In this document: positions 1 to 8,724 of the stretch, one piece after another
Position numbering within the stretch: position 1 is the first letter of the stretch
How the letters are laid out: each line of letters begins with the position of its first letter
Source: Sphingobacteriia bacterium
Lineage (GTDB): Bacteria; Bacteroidota; Bacteroidia; Bacteroidales; UBA7960
Length of the DNA: 64,000 nucleotides
Direction: 5' to 3'
Assembly (NCBI GenBank): GCA_011390785.1
Contig: JAABRR010000019.1
Span: 27,463-91,462 of the forward strand
Translations under genes and position numbers: made by a program
Notes under the pieces: generated by a model
What the model saw: only the letters and a program-made list of their open reading frames with translations
The model's database searches: none
What the model was told of the DNA's origin: nothing

Positions 1-581
1 CCTGCATCATCAAAAACCTGCTTAAAATAAAGATAATCGTCGTTGGTAAGTCCTACCCCACCAAGTATAATTTTATCAGCTTCTGCCCTAAGCGCCACCA
101 TGGCCATAACCTGGTTGTAAGGCTGATCGGGATCGGCAAAGAAGGGAATTTTCTGCCCGGTAACAAGAGCATTGTTAAGGTCGATACCCGCAATTCCGGT
201 AGCAATAAATTCGGAAGGTTGTTTTCTTCTTACGGGGTTAACACTGGGGCCACCAATTTCTCTTTCCTCGCCCATAATCTGGCCGCCATCAATAGGTTCG
301 CCGTAGGCATTGAAAAATCTTCCGGCAAGGTCTTCACCTACCTTGAGAGTGGGGGCTTTGCCTGTAAAAATAACTTCTGCATCGGTTGCGATACCTTCTG
401 TACCGGCAAAAACCTGCAGGGTAACAATATCACCCATAATTTTTACCACCTGTGCCAAACGTCCATCTACAATGGCAAGTTCTTCATTACCAATACCTGA
501 TGCTTTCAAAGATACGGTAGCTTTGGTGAGCTGAAACAGTTTTGTATATACGCGCTGAAATGCTTTTGTGTCCTTTTCCAT
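1..581 (-). CDS. atpB: V-type ATPase subunit B, N-terminal part (runs off window)
   Basis: This is the non-catalytic B subunit of the V1 head of a V/A-type ATPase, which couples ATP to H+ or Na+ transport at the inner membrane. The visible 193 residues begin MEKDTKAFQRVYTKLFQL. They contain a beta-barrel region and a GQKIPFFADPDQPYNQ segment, which sits where B subunits carry a degenerate nucleotide-binding loop instead of a true P-loop. The start ATG (579-581) shares its A with the TAA stop of the subunit A gene (TAATG), so translational coupling is likely and the start is well supported. The C-terminal half lies beyond the left edge of the window. The identification is firm because of sequence and operon position. 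Confidence 0.93.
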   Translation of the reverse strand, partial: MEKDTKAFQRVYTKLFQLTKATVSLKASGIGNEELAIVDGRLAQVVKIMGDIVTLQVFAGTEGIATDAEVIFTGKAPTLKVGEDLAGRFFNAYGEPIDGGQIMGEEREIGGPSVNPVRRKQPSEFIATGIAGIDLNNALVTGQKIPFFADPDQPYNQVMAMVALRAEADKIILGGVGLTNDDYLYFKQVFDDA

Positions 582-2338
582 TAAGCTACCTTTCTTTCTT
601 TGATTATTACTTCGAGTTCTTTTTCATTATTCTTGAACTTATCGCTGTCAAATTCAGAGTAGTTCATTTGTTTAAACTGGTTGATCAACTTTTTAAAGTA
701 CGGGTTTACCTCTTCAAAAGAGTTGAATTTAAAATCAGCTTTCAACACATCTATTATTTTTTCAAGCATATATCGCTGTCTTTTAAAATCTGTACTACTA
801 TCAATTTTATCGAAAGCATCCTGTTGAGAAATAGCAAAATCAACTACTTCACCCTTCCAGAAGGTAATATGGTATTCGAGAGGAACACCATCATCACCCA
901 AAATATTGATCTGTTCATACGATTCTTTAGACCGGAGCAATACATCCTTTACATAAAGTACATTGGAAACCCAGTTTTCGCCGTTATTTTTATTGAGATA
1001 TTCAATAATTTCAGGATATTCAAGGTATTTGGAGTAGCTTTCTATAGGGTCGATGGCAGGATATCTTTTGCTATCAGCTCTTTGCTGTGAAAGTGCGTAA
1101 AAGCATCGTGCTGCCTTCTTGGTTGATTCGGTAACGGGCTCTTTCAGGTTACCCCCTGCCGGAGAAACTGTTCCGATGAAGGTAATAGAACCGGTTTCGC
1201 CATTATTAAGATAAACATAACCGGCTCTGGAGTAAAAGTTGGAAATGATAGCGGGAAGGTCCATCGGGAAACCATCGGGCCCGGGAAGTTCTTCCATACG
1301 GTTCGACATTTCGCGCAGTGCCTGTGCCCAACGTGATGTGGAATCGGCCAGCAGCAGAACTTTAAGCCCCATTGTGCGGTAATATTCGGCCAGTGTCATG
1401 GCTGTATAAACCGATGCTTCGCGGGCTGCTACAGGCATGTTGGATGTGTTGGCAATAATGGTGGTACGCTCCATTAAGGCACGGCCTGTGCGCGGGTCTT
1501 CCAATTCGGGGAATTCGGTAAAAATTTCCACAACTTCATTGGCTCTTTCACCGCAGGCAGCAATAATTACCAGGTCGGCTTCGGCCTGCTTTGAGAGAGC
1601 ATGCTGCAATACCGTTTTACCAGAACCAAAAGGTCCGGGAATAAACCCTGTACCACCTTCTGCAATCGGGTTAAGGGTATCAAAAACCCTTACGCCGGTT
1701 TCCAATACTTTAAAGGGCCGTGGTTTTTCTTTAAAAGCTCTGACAGGAACTTTTACAGGCCATTTTTGCACCATGGTTACTTTATGCTCCTTACCATCTT
1801 TATCAGTAAGAACAGCCATGGTATCGTGTATTTTGTAGGTTCCTTCCTTTGTAATGCTTTTTACAGTATATTCATCTTTAAAAACAAAGGGAACCATAAT
1901 TTTGTGACCGATCCAGTTTTCCTTTACTTCACCCAACCAGTCACCAGCAATAACGCTACCACCTTCTTTAACTATGGGTGTAAATTCGAACTCCTTGTCT
2001 TTATCGAGTGGCTCGGTATATTCTCCCCTTTTCAGGAAAACACCTTCCATCTTATCAAGGTCGTTTTGCAGACCGTCAAAGTTTTTTGATAATAATCCGG
2101 GCCCGAGGGTTACCTCAAGCATATGACCGGCAAATTCTACTTCTGAACCAACCTTAAGACCCCGTGTACTTTCAAAAACCTGAACATACACCTTTTGGCC
2201 CATGATTTTAATAACCTCTGCCATCAAACGGGTATTGTCGTGTTTTATAAAGCAGATCTCATTTTGTGCAACCCTATCATCGGTTTCCACAATTACCAGG
2301 TTGGCAATAATTCCTGTTACCTTACCAATTGAGCTCAT
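581..2338 (-). CDS. atpA: V-type ATPase catalytic subunit A
   Basis: This is the catalytic nucleotide-binding subunit of the V1 head, 585 residues, the usual length for bacterial A subunits. The Walker A loop is GPFGSGKT with Lys241. An N-terminal barrel and the A-specific insert precede it. A LLLADSTSRWAQALREMS segment and a SGPAGGN-like SPAGGN motif follow, as expected for this family. It lies 9 bp after the DUF2764 gene and overlaps the B subunit gene by one base, so it is in the middle of a minus-strand operon running E, DUF2764, A, B. Direction of use (ATP hydrolysis or synthesis) and the coupling ion cannot be read here, because the membrane subunits are outside the window. Confidence 0.96.
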   Translation of the reverse strand: MSSIGKVTGIIANLVIVETDDRVAQNEICFIKHDNTRLMAEVIKIMGQKVYVQVFESTRGLKVGSEVEFAGHMLEVTLGPGLLSKNFDGLQNDLDKMEGVFLKRGEYTEPLDKDKEFEFTPIVKEGGSVIAGDWLGEVKENWIGHKIMVPFVFKDEYTVKSITKEGTYKIHDTMAVLTDKDGKEHKVTMVQKWPVKVPVRAFKEKPRPFKVLETGVRVFDTLNPIAEGGTGFIPGPFGSGKTVLQHALSKQAEADLVIIAACGERANEVVEIFTEFPELEDPRTGRALMERTTIIANTSNMPVAAREASVYTAMTLAEYYRTMGLKVLLLADSTSRWAQALREMSNRMEELPGPDGFPMDLPAIISNFYSRAGYVYLNNGETGSITFIGTVSPAGGNLKEPVTESTKKAARCFYALSQQRADSKRYPAIDPIESYSKYLEYPEIIEYLNKNNGENWVSNVLYVKDVLLRSKESYEQINILGDDGVPLEYHITFWKGEVVDFAISQQDAFDKIDSSTDFKRQRYMLEKIIDVLKADFKFNSFEEVNPYFKKLINQFKQMNYSEFDSDKFKNNEKELEVIIKERKVA

Positions 2339-2347
2339 ATTATATAT

Positions 2348-3178
2348 TTATTTTTCAGTAAATGATTCGGGTAATTTATAGCTTGATTTGAGTTCCTGCA
2401 ACAAGTCCATGAACAGATCGTTGCCATGCTCTTTGTCTATAGACAACCATCTTTCAACCATTTCTATTTTTAGCAGGAAGGCAAGTACTTTATCGATGGT
2501 AAAATACTCGAAAAACGTTACGTCATCCAGGTAATTCCATCTGAGTTGATCAATTGCTTTCTCCTTCTCCTGTACATCGTCATTTTTAGCAATGTTCATC
2601 AAATCATCCATTATGGAGATTTCGGCAGAAAGGCCAAAATCACGAGCTGGTGATTTCCTTATTGCTTCAGAAGTTTCATCTGCTCCTATAATCTGATTAT
2701 CGTAGGGTATGTCGTATTTACGGCATACCAAAGCGGTGAGAATATTATTTATATCACGGTTAAAACGGAACCAGTCTTTCAAAAACCCATCGGGAAGATT
2801 TTGCGTAAAGCCATAGAAAAGAGCCGTAAGCTGATTTTCTTTGCTCATTCCGGAGATAATTTCTTCATCATTTTTAACGGCATCAATAAATCGGACCATA
2901 TAACCGGGCAAAATACCTGACGGTTCCTTTATGCTTTCTTCCATCTCTTCCCGACTAAAAACACCTCCGGAAAGAAACTCCTTATCATTTTTTGCTAACA
3001 GATTAACTAAATTGTCGTTATCGATGCGATAAACCAATATCTCGGCTTTTGCATAATCGTCAGGATGCAACTCATTCTTTAGTTCATCAATAAACTCAGA
3101 CCGGGAAAGGGAAAGTTTATGAATATCCAGTGTAATATCTTGAAGACCAGCTACCAGGTAATAATAATTTCGCTTCAC
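2348..3178 (-). CDS. DUF2764 family protein of the V-ATPase operon
   Basis: This 276-residue soluble protein has no signal peptide and no membrane segment. It starts MKRNYYYLVAGLQDITLD, a start typical of DUF2764 proteins. It is acidic and appears mostly helical. Genes of this family sit between subunits E and A in V-ATPase operons of Bacteroidetes and chlamydiae, the position seen here (9 bp before atpA). The operon part visible has no recognisable subunit C gene, and a central-stalk C-like role is a reasonable inference, not something the sequence proves. The family assignment is strong and the function is uncertain. Confidence 0.85.
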   Translation of the reverse strand: MKRNYYYLVAGLQDITLDIHKLSLSRSEFIDELKNELHPDDYAKAEILVYRIDNDNLVNLLAKNDKEFLSGGVFSREEMEESIKEPSGILPGYMVRFIDAVKNDEEIISGMSKENQLTALFYGFTQNLPDGFLKDWFRFNRDINNILTALVCRKYDIPYDNQIIGADETSEAIRKSPARDFGLSAEISIMDDLMNIAKNDDVQEKEKAIDQLRWNYLDDVTFFEYFTIDKVLAFLLKIEMVERWLSIDKEHGNDLFMDLLQELKSSYKLPESFTEK

Positions 3179-3315
3179 TTGCTATTTTCTTTTATGATTA
3201 AATATCTCTCAATTCTTAAAAGGAATAACGGATTGGGATTAAAAAAGGGAAAGAGAAATACCTTATTAAAATCAGTAATAGAGCAGTTCATATCTCCGTG
3301 ATTGAATTGAGGAAT

Positions 3316-3933
3316 TTATTCTGTTTTAAAAAGCAATTCTACCAAACGAGGCCTCAGATAACTTCTGAATAGATTATCAAAATCATCATCAGTAAAGCTA
3401 ATAAGATAACCACCCTCTTTCGGGCCAATTTTAAAACCACCCTTAAATTTTTCGCTGAATGAAATATCTACCTCTTTACCAAGCTGATCAGCTACTTTAC
3501 CTTTAAAGAATTCTTCTACTTTCTTTTGTTTCTCAGCAGGAAGTAAAACACTTATATTTACTGTATCATCCCCTTTTGGATTCCAGTTGGCTACAAGAGT
3601 TTTAATAACATCGCGGGTAAATTCAAGATCATCAACAGATGATTTAACATTGGGTTTGATTACCTTAGATTCAATAAGATTAATTACTTTTTGGCGGGCA
3701 TCAGAAAAAAGTTGACGGGCAGAAAGCTGAAGTTCGTTCATAGAATTCTTGTGCAATTCATCAGCCTTTTTTTGTGCATCTTCTAAAAGCAAATCGGCTT
3801 TCTTTTTGGCAGTAGAAACAATGGTACCAGCTTCCTTTTCAGCATCAGCAAGAATTTTGTCTGCTTCTTCTTTGGCTTTGATAACTCCCTCCTGATAAAT
3901 CTTTTCTGTTAATTCCTGAAGTTTTGTTTGCAT
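3316..3933 (-). CDS. atpE: V-type ATPase subunit E (peripheral stalk)
   Basis: This 205-residue protein is the first gene of the V-ATPase operon. Subunit E forms the peripheral stalk that holds the A/B head still against the rotor. Residues about 1-85 are a long Lys/Glu/Ala-rich helix (EEADKILADAEKEAGTIV and similar heptads) typical of the stalk coiled coil. The C-terminal half is a mixed globular domain with FKGGFKIGPKEGGYLISF, which matches the head-binding domain of the family. A 137-bp gap separates it from the DUF2764 gene. No paired subunit G/H gene is visible in this window. Confidence 0.88.
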   Translation of the reverse strand: MQTKLQELTEKIYQEGVIKAKEEADKILADAEKEAGTIVSTAKKKADLLLEDAQKKADELHKNSMNELQLSARQLFSDARQKVINLIESKVIKPNVKSSVDDLEFTRDVIKTLVANWNPKGDDTVNISVLLPAEKQKKVEEFFKGKVADQLGKEVDISFSEKFKGGFKIGPKEGGYLISFTDDDFDNLFRSYLRPRLVELLFKTE

Positions 3934-4494
3934 AACAATAAGGTTTATAAAACTCTTTAGATATATAATGGTATAAACAATCGGTTTGCTTTCGTATAAT
4001 TAAAGGTTGAAATAAACTGCCCAAAATATTCTGGCTAAAAAAGTTGCCAGCACTCAAAACAGACGATTTTAAACCAGCTACGAAATTAAAAAAAAAAACT
4101 CAATGAGCATATTTAAAGACCAATTTAACAGACCTGAAAATACCCTTTTATTTGGCAGTGCAAAGATAGAAAAAATAACCAATGTTAAAAGGTTAACAAC
4201 TTCAAAATTTCAAAAATTGAAAGAAGTAGTTTTAGATTCGAAACTTAGAAATGCATTAGGATTAAATAATAAAAGACACTTTTCCCGATCTGAAAGTATA
4301 TTCTGGCAATCCACTATTAATTTAATTTTTCCCCTTTCTAAACCAATATTGAAATATTCTGTTTAGAATTTTAGTTTAAAGAAATTCAGTATGTATGGTT
4401 AATGATTAAGAATTTTACATTTCCAAATAATCTCTTAGCATAACCAAGATCGTAATAAAAATTCAATTATGATAATACAACCTATAAGCAACCT
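3934..4494. other. AT-rich intergenic stretch upstream of the V-ATPase operon and of the YceI gene
   Basis: This 561-bp stretch lies between the divergent V-ATPase operon and the YceI-family gene, so it should carry both promoters. I see no clear TAnnTTTG/TTG pair, no RNA gene and no strong hairpin. It contains one open frame of 87 codons (4103-4366) that I list separately with low confidence. Confidence 0.5.
4103..4366 (+). CDS. Doubtful hypothetical protein, 87 residues
   Basis: An 87-codon frame starts at an ATG just after an A10 run and ends with TAG. The product is basic, with no signal peptide, no clear domain and no motif I recognise. Base composition is close to that of the surrounding non-coding DNA. 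It does not overlap another gene, which is the main argument in its favour. It may be a chance open frame. Confidence 0.2.
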   Translation: MSIFKDQFNRPENTLLFGSAKIEKITNVKRLTTSKFQKLKEVVLDSKLRNALGLNNKRHFSRSESIFWQSTINLIFPLSKPILKYSV

Positions 4495-5034
4495 ATGAAA
4501 CATATACTTATTCTTTTCACAATTATTTTTCTATCTGTATTTTCAACAAACGCACAACAAATCGACACTGAAAAATCAGGAATCAGTTTTGATATCGGGA
4601 ATATGCGGATTAATACGGTATCGGGTTCTTTTTCAGGAATGAGTGGAACGGTGGATTTCGATCCGGCCAATCTATCTGAATCAAACTTCAATGTATGTAT
4701 TGATGTATCAACAGTGCAAACAGGCAACAATAAAAGAGATCAACACCTTAAACAAGATGATTTTTTTGATTTGGAGAATCATCCCAAAATTTGCTATCAG
4801 TCTGGCGAAATTATAAAAACGGCAACCGGATACAAAACAACAGGAAAGCTAACCATTAAAGGGATAACGCGTATTGTAACCATACCCTTTACTTACCAGG
4901 ACAATACGCTGAAAGGCACTTTTACCGTTAACCGGCGTGATTATAATGTAGGAGAAAATACAGGAACTTTTATGGTTTCAGACCCTGTGAAAGTTACCAT
5001 CAACTGTATGCTGCATAATACTGATAAACTTTAA
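4495..5034 (+). CDS. YceI-family periplasmic lipid-binding-like protein
   Basis: This 179-residue protein has a clear signal peptide (about residues 1-20, ending STNAQQ), so it is periplasmic. The mature part follows the YceI pattern: an eight-stranded lipocalin-like barrel with VSGSFSGMSGTVDFDP, a DVSTVQTGNNKRDQHLK segment and a DDFFDLENHPKI motif near the middle. YceI proteins bind polyisoprenoid or amphipathic ligands in known structures, but the ligand is not predictable here. It converges with the DoxX-like gene, the stops being 5 bp apart. The two often occur together in Bacteroidota, possibly in envelope or redox stress, which is inference. Confidence 0.88.
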   Translation: MKHILILFTIIFLSVFSTNAQQIDTEKSGISFDIGNMRINTVSGSFSGMSGTVDFDPANLSESNFNVCIDVSTVQTGNNKRDQHLKQDDFFDLENHPKICYQSGEIIKTATGYKTTGKLTIKGITRIVTIPFTYQDNTLKGTFTVNRRDYNVGENTGTFMVSDPVKVTINCMLHNTDKL

Positions 5035-5039
5035 ACAAG

Positions 5040-5492
5040 CTAATCAGGTCTCTGCCATTTCTTAAAAATTAAAATATCAAATGAAAGGGATCCTCCACCT
5101 CTGGCCATGAGAAAAAAACTACCCAAAAGCATAGACCAGTCGGTACGGGCAGCATGAAACATTTCCCAAATTCCTTTTTGCAACAAAATATCAATTTTTG
5201 TAGTGGATATGGCAACCAGCATAATAACCAGAGTAGGAATGACGGCGAACCGGGTAGCCAATCCCAGTAAAATGAGCACCCCACTCACAATTTCAATTGC
5301 TCCCACAAAACTGCCAAGAAATTCCGGATTAGGCAATCCTATTTCTTCAAACCTACCAGCACCTCTTAGGGCAGGAAAAAGAAATTTTTGAATCCCTTCA
5401 GATAAAAAAACCATCCCCACCATCAACCGAATGATCATTGTTGTTTGAGCATTATCGGTAATAAATAATTTTCGTAACACCTTGTTTTTCAT
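5040..5492 (-). CDS. DoxX-family inner-membrane protein
   Basis: This 150-residue protein has four hydrophobic segments, at about residues 18-35, 58-80, 84-102 and 120-140. It carries the family signature RLMVGMVFLSEGIQKF near the N-terminus and a LLGLATRFAVIPTLVIMLVA core. DoxX-like proteins are small integral membrane proteins whose biochemical role is not settled outside the archaeal thiosulfate:quinone oxidoreductase. It is convergent with the YceI-like gene and stands alone on its strand. The family call is firm and the function is open. Confidence 0.87.
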   Translation of the reverse strand: MKNKVLRKLFITDNAQTTMIIRLMVGMVFLSEGIQKFLFPALRGAGRFEEIGLPNPEFLGSFVGAIEIVSGVLILLGLATRFAVIPTLVIMLVAISTTKIDILLQKGIWEMFHAARTDWSMLLGSFFLMARGGGSLSFDILIFKKWQRPD

Positions 5493-5807
5493 TAAGAAAA
5501 GATTTTAGCCTATATGATTAACACTATTGAAAAAATCAAATTGGACCAAAGTCACATATCAAATTGATAAATAACTTATCCTTAACCACAAAAAAGTCAG
5601 TTTAAAGGTAATGTTTTTTAAACGAAACAAAGATTAGAATCTAATAATTTTTATTCGAAAACTTTTAACTTAATTCAATACGATACTGCAAGGGATAAAC
5701 TAATACAAATTCCTGAAATCAAAACTTTTCAAAAGGCATTGAGTAAAAAACAATGAGTACCTTTAGTCCCAGAAAACATTGTAGTATTTAACATTTTTAA
5801 CACACCA
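5493..5807. other. Divergent intergenic region between the DoxX gene and the kinase gene
   Basis: These 315 bp are AT-rich and contain no open frame of interest, RNA gene or strong inverted repeat that I can see. They must hold promoters for both flanking genes, but no convincing TTG-N20-TAnnTTTG pair is visible. Confidence 0.4.
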
Positions 5808-6365
5808 ATGCTGATTATTGGAATTACAGGCACACTAGGGGCTGGCAAGGGCACGGTTGTAGACTATTTGGTAAAAGAAAAACATTTTATCCATTTCTCT
5901 GTGCGAGGATACCTAACCGAAGTAATCCTGAAAAAAGGTGAAATCGTTAATCGCGACAGCCTTACGCATACGGCGAACAAACTCCGTGAAGAAAACAACC
6001 CTGCATTTATTATTGAAGAGTTATATAAAAAAGCTTTTCAAACACAACAGAATTGCATTATAGAAAGTATTCGCACCCCGGGAGAAATTGATTCTCTAAG
6101 ACAAAACCCAGGTTTTGTTTTGCTGGCTGTTGATGCGGATATAAAGCAACGCTATGAAAGAATTGTGTTAAGAAACTCAGAAACGGACAACATCAGTTTC
6201 GAAACATTTCAAAGCAATGAAATACGTGAGATGCATTCTGACGACCCCAACAAACAAAATCTTTCAGCTTGTATTAATCAGGCTGAATATATTGTTTCCA
6301 ACAACGGATCGATAAAAGAATTGGAAAAAAAGATTGATAAAATTCTTACCAGGATACAAAATTAA
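5808..6365 (+). CDS. P-loop nucleotide kinase-like protein next to a dCMP deaminase
   Basis: This 185-residue protein starts MLIIGITGTLGAGKGTVV. Its P-loop, GTLGAGKGT, is of the adenylate/shikimate/dephospho-CoA kinase type. An ESIRTPGE segment near residue 88 resembles the substrate/lid region of small nucleoside monophosphate kinases. The C-terminal third is helical. The gene is 18 bp upstream of a deoxycytidylate-deaminase-like gene, so the two are probably co-transcribed. This suggests a role in deoxynucleotide metabolism. In antiphage deoxycytidylate deaminases of the AvcD type a kinase-like domain is fused N-terminal to the deaminase, and here the same order appears as two genes. Substrate not determinable. 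Confidence 0.75.
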   Translation: MLIIGITGTLGAGKGTVVDYLVKEKHFIHFSVRGYLTEVILKKGEIVNRDSLTHTANKLREENNPAFIIEELYKKAFQTQQNCIIESIRTPGEIDSLRQNPGFVLLAVDADIKQRYERIVLRNSETDNISFETFQSNEIREMHSDDPNKQNLSACINQAEYIVSNNGSIKELEKKIDKILTRIQN

Positions 6366-6383
6366 ATATAAACCACACATACT

Positions 6384-6908
6384 ATGAGCGAATTAACCAA
6401 TATCCCCCTTGAAAATTTACCCGAAAAAAATTACATACGCCCTTCCTGGGATGAATATTTCATGGAACTGGCTCATACGGTAAGTAAGAGGGCTACCTGT
6501 GACCGCGGCAGAAGTGGTTGTGTAATTGTTCGCGATCGTCAGATATTGGTAACCGGCTACGTTGGTTCACCCAGGAACTTACCTCACTGCGATGATGTGG
6601 GTCATCAAATGAAAAAAGTGCTCCACGAAGATGGGCACACCACCATGCATTGCGTTAGGACAGTTCATGCCGAACAAAACGCTATCTGTCAGGCTGCAAG
6701 ATTAGGCATTAGTATTGATGGGGCAACATTATACTGCCGCATGACTCCCTGCCGGGTATGTGCCATGTTGATTATCAATTGTGGGATAAAGAGAGTGGTA
6801 TGTGAGAAAAAATACCACGCAGGAGGAGAATCAGAAATCATGTTCAAAGATGCAGGTGTTGAACTGGAATATTTCAGCGAAGATTATATGAAATACGACA
6901 ATCAGTAA
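6384..6908 (+). CDS. Deoxycytidylate (dCMP) deaminase family protein
   Basis: This 174-residue zinc-dependent deaminase would convert dCMP to dUMP, feeding thymidylate synthesis. The catalytic zinc site is visible: His95-Ala-Glu97 (HAEQNAI) supplies one zinc ligand and the general acid/base, and PCRVC supplies Cys123 and Cys126. An N-terminal extension of about 20 residues precedes the first core helix (RPSWDEYFMELA). It lies 18 bp downstream of the P-loop kinase gene and both are probably in one transcript. A housekeeping role is the default reading. A role in nucleotide-depletion phage defence is possible because of the kinase partner but is not shown. Confidence 0.9.
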   Translation: MSELTNIPLENLPEKNYIRPSWDEYFMELAHTVSKRATCDRGRSGCVIVRDRQILVTGYVGSPRNLPHCDDVGHQMKKVLHEDGHTTMHCVRTVHAEQNAICQAARLGISIDGATLYCRMTPCRVCAMLIINCGIKRVVCEKKYHAGGESEIMFKDAGVELEYFSEDYMKYDNQ

Positions 6909-6982
6909 TTAGTGCTTGATAAGAAAACGCCAAATGATGAGTTATCTTGCTGCCAATAATTACAAGAATCAGCCCTTGACAA

Positions 6983-8008
6983 CTATTCTTCACGAAATAT
7001 CCAGGCACCTTTTTCGCCACTGGAGTTAATATATCCCCGAAACATTGCCGTGGTATTAAATACCATAACTACATTTCCATCTTTATCAATAGCAATGATA
7101 CCTCCATTGGCATTTTGTTCTTTTAGTTTTCCGTTAATTACTTCATTGGCGGCTTCTTCGAGCGTTTGTCCCTTATAAAGAACCCGTGCTGCAATATCAT
7201 AAGCAACCATATTACGGATAAAGAATTCGCCATGTCCTGTAGCCGATACCCCGCACGACAAGTTACTTGCATAGTTTCCTGCGCCAATAAGAGGGCTGTC
7301 TCCTACCCTGCCCGGGTACTTACCTGTCATACCACCAGTGGATGTAGCAGCAGCAATATTTCCTTCCAAATCGAGAGCAACAGCTCCTACGGTTCCCATC
7401 TTAAGATCATCATCAGCTGGAATACTTTGCCCTCTGTCGCGATTGAAAGTATTGCGCACATATTCGCGGTATTGATCCCAGCGTATCTGATCAAAAAAAT
7501 ATCCGGGATCAACCATTTCCAGACCGTGCTCATAAGCAAATGCATCGGCACTTTTCCCGGTAAGCATTACATGAGGTGATTCTTCCATTACCTTTCGTGC
7601 AGCGGAAACAGGATTTTTAATGGTTGACAAACCTGCTACCGAGCCGGCATTGTGGGTTGCACCGCACATTATGGAAGCATCGAGTTCATTTTTCCCATCA
7701 ATATTAAATACTGCCCCTTTCCCGGCATTAAAAAGGGGAGAATCTTCCATTATTTTAACTACCGTTTCAACTACATCAAGGCTTGCAGCTCCATTTTTCA
7801 GCATCTCTTCTCCAACTTTTAAGGCTTCGGCCATTTTCCCAAGGTACGCTTCTTTTCTTTCTTCAGAAACTGATTGGGGGTCGATATTACCAGAACCGCC
7901 GTGAATAACAAGAGCATAAGGTTGGGCCGCAATGGTCATCCCTACAGTTAAATAACCAAAAATAATAATCGGAAATAATAATCGACGGATAAATAATCTA
8001 ATTAGTTG
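6983..8008 (-). CDS. Isoaspartyl peptidase / L-asparaginase (plant-type Ntn hydrolase), exported
   Basis: This enzyme belongs to the N-terminal-nucleophile asparaginase family, which hydrolyses isoaspartyl peptides and asparagine. From the chosen start (ATG 8006-8008, 341 residues) a signal peptide is seen (MQLIRLFIRRLLFPIIIFG...TIAAQP), giving export. The motif HGGSGNI follows the signal. The nucleophile is Thr206 in MGTVGAVALD, where autocleavage into two chains would occur. GGMTGKYPGRVGDSP and GHGEFFIRN contribute the binding site. A longer in-frame start exists upstream, but it would bury the signal peptide and overlap the upstream gene by 104 bases. The chosen start overlaps it by only 11 bases. 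Confidence 0.92.
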   Translation of the reverse strand, partial: QLIRLFIRRLLFPIIIFGYLTVGMTIAAQPYALVIHGGSGNIDPQSVSEERKEAYLGKMAEALKVGEEMLKNGAASLDVVETVVKIMEDSPLFNAGKGAVFNIDGKNELDASIMCGATHNAGSVAGLSTIKNPVSAARKVMEESPHVMLTGKSADAFAYEHGLEMVDPGYFFDQIRWDQYREYVRNTFNRDRGQSIPADDDLKMGTVGAVALDLEGNIAAATSTGGMTGKYPGRVGDSPLIGAGNYASNLSCGVSATGHGEFFIRNMVAYDIAARVLYKGQTLEEAANEVINGKLKEQNANGGIIAIDKDGNVVMVFNTTAMFRGYINSSGEKGAWIFREE

Positions 8009-8684
8009 CATCCTGCTCTGCGTTAAGTCTTGAAATAATTTGTTCAGTAATGTTATGTTTCTTGTTAGCGTAAAGAATTCCACCACCGGGAGTAAATCCA
8101 AGGATATAATCGTAATTCATCTCCTGGTTATAGCGCTCCAGAATATCGGTAATATTACCATAGAGTTCTCTGTTCATTTCCAGTTCGCGCCTCATAAGAC
8201 TGTTTGTATATGAATCGTTAAGCTGAATGAGTTCCTGCTGTCTTTGCATAAGTTCCTGTTCCTTTACCTGTCCGTTCTCAGCAGTGATCATGCCCAACTG
8301 TATCTGTCGCTGAAAACTCTCTACATCTTCCTGAAAACTAAGCTGCTTTCTTTGCAGATCATTCTCAAGTCGGCGCTGCTCGGCTTCCAGTTCTTCGCGA
8401 AGCTTCGATGCCAGAGTATATCGGGCCATAAGCGTATCAGAATCAACATAAGCAATATTAAAAGATCCATCATTAATAATCTGTGAAAGTTCAGTAAGCT
8501 CTTCTTTAACAGGGGTCTCTGTATCTTTGCCTGATGGTGGCCAGAAATTAAAAACATACAAGACAATCAGTCCTAAAAACAATACAACATTTATGATAAT
8601 ACCATTAGAAATTTTTGAGCGTGCCGGTATATTATCATTTACAGTTTGATTAGTTTCTTCCCTGGGGGTATTTTCGATAGACAT
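7998..8684 (-). CDS. OmpH/Skp-like periplasmic chaperone, membrane-anchored
   Basis: This 228-residue protein has a single N-terminal membrane segment (about residues 28-48, IINVVLFLGLIVLYVFNFW) after a polar 25-residue cytoplasmic tail. It is therefore probably anchored in the inner membrane, facing the periplasm. The core matches OmpH/Skp: a short beta strand (FNIAYVDSDTLMARY), a long Glu/Gln/Arg-rich coiled coil (about 85-175), then a return strand (YDYILGFTPGGGILYAN). Such proteins hold unfolded outer-membrane proteins. The C-terminus overlaps the asparaginase gene by 11 bases. The polar N-terminal tail plus anchor, instead of a cleavable signal, is common in Bacteroidota homologues. Confidence 0.82.
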   Translation of the reverse strand: MSIENTPREETNQTVNDNIPARSKISNGIIINVVLFLGLIVLYVFNFWPPSGKDTETPVKEELTELSQIINDGSFNIAYVDSDTLMARYTLASKLREELEAEQRRLENDLQRKQLSFQEDVESFQRQIQLGMITAENGQVKEQELMQRQQELIQLNDSYTNSLMRRELEMNRELYGNITDILERYNQEMNYDYILGFTPGGGILYANKKHNITEQIISRLNAEQDATN

Positions 8685-8724
8685 TAGTTGGGTTATTAAA
8701 TTATAAAAATTAGAATTCTTACTT

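Noticed and set aside
542..1090. Open frame on the plus strand opposite atpA
   Set aside because: It is antisense to a certain V-ATPase gene, rich in low-complexity aromatic residues, and matches no family.
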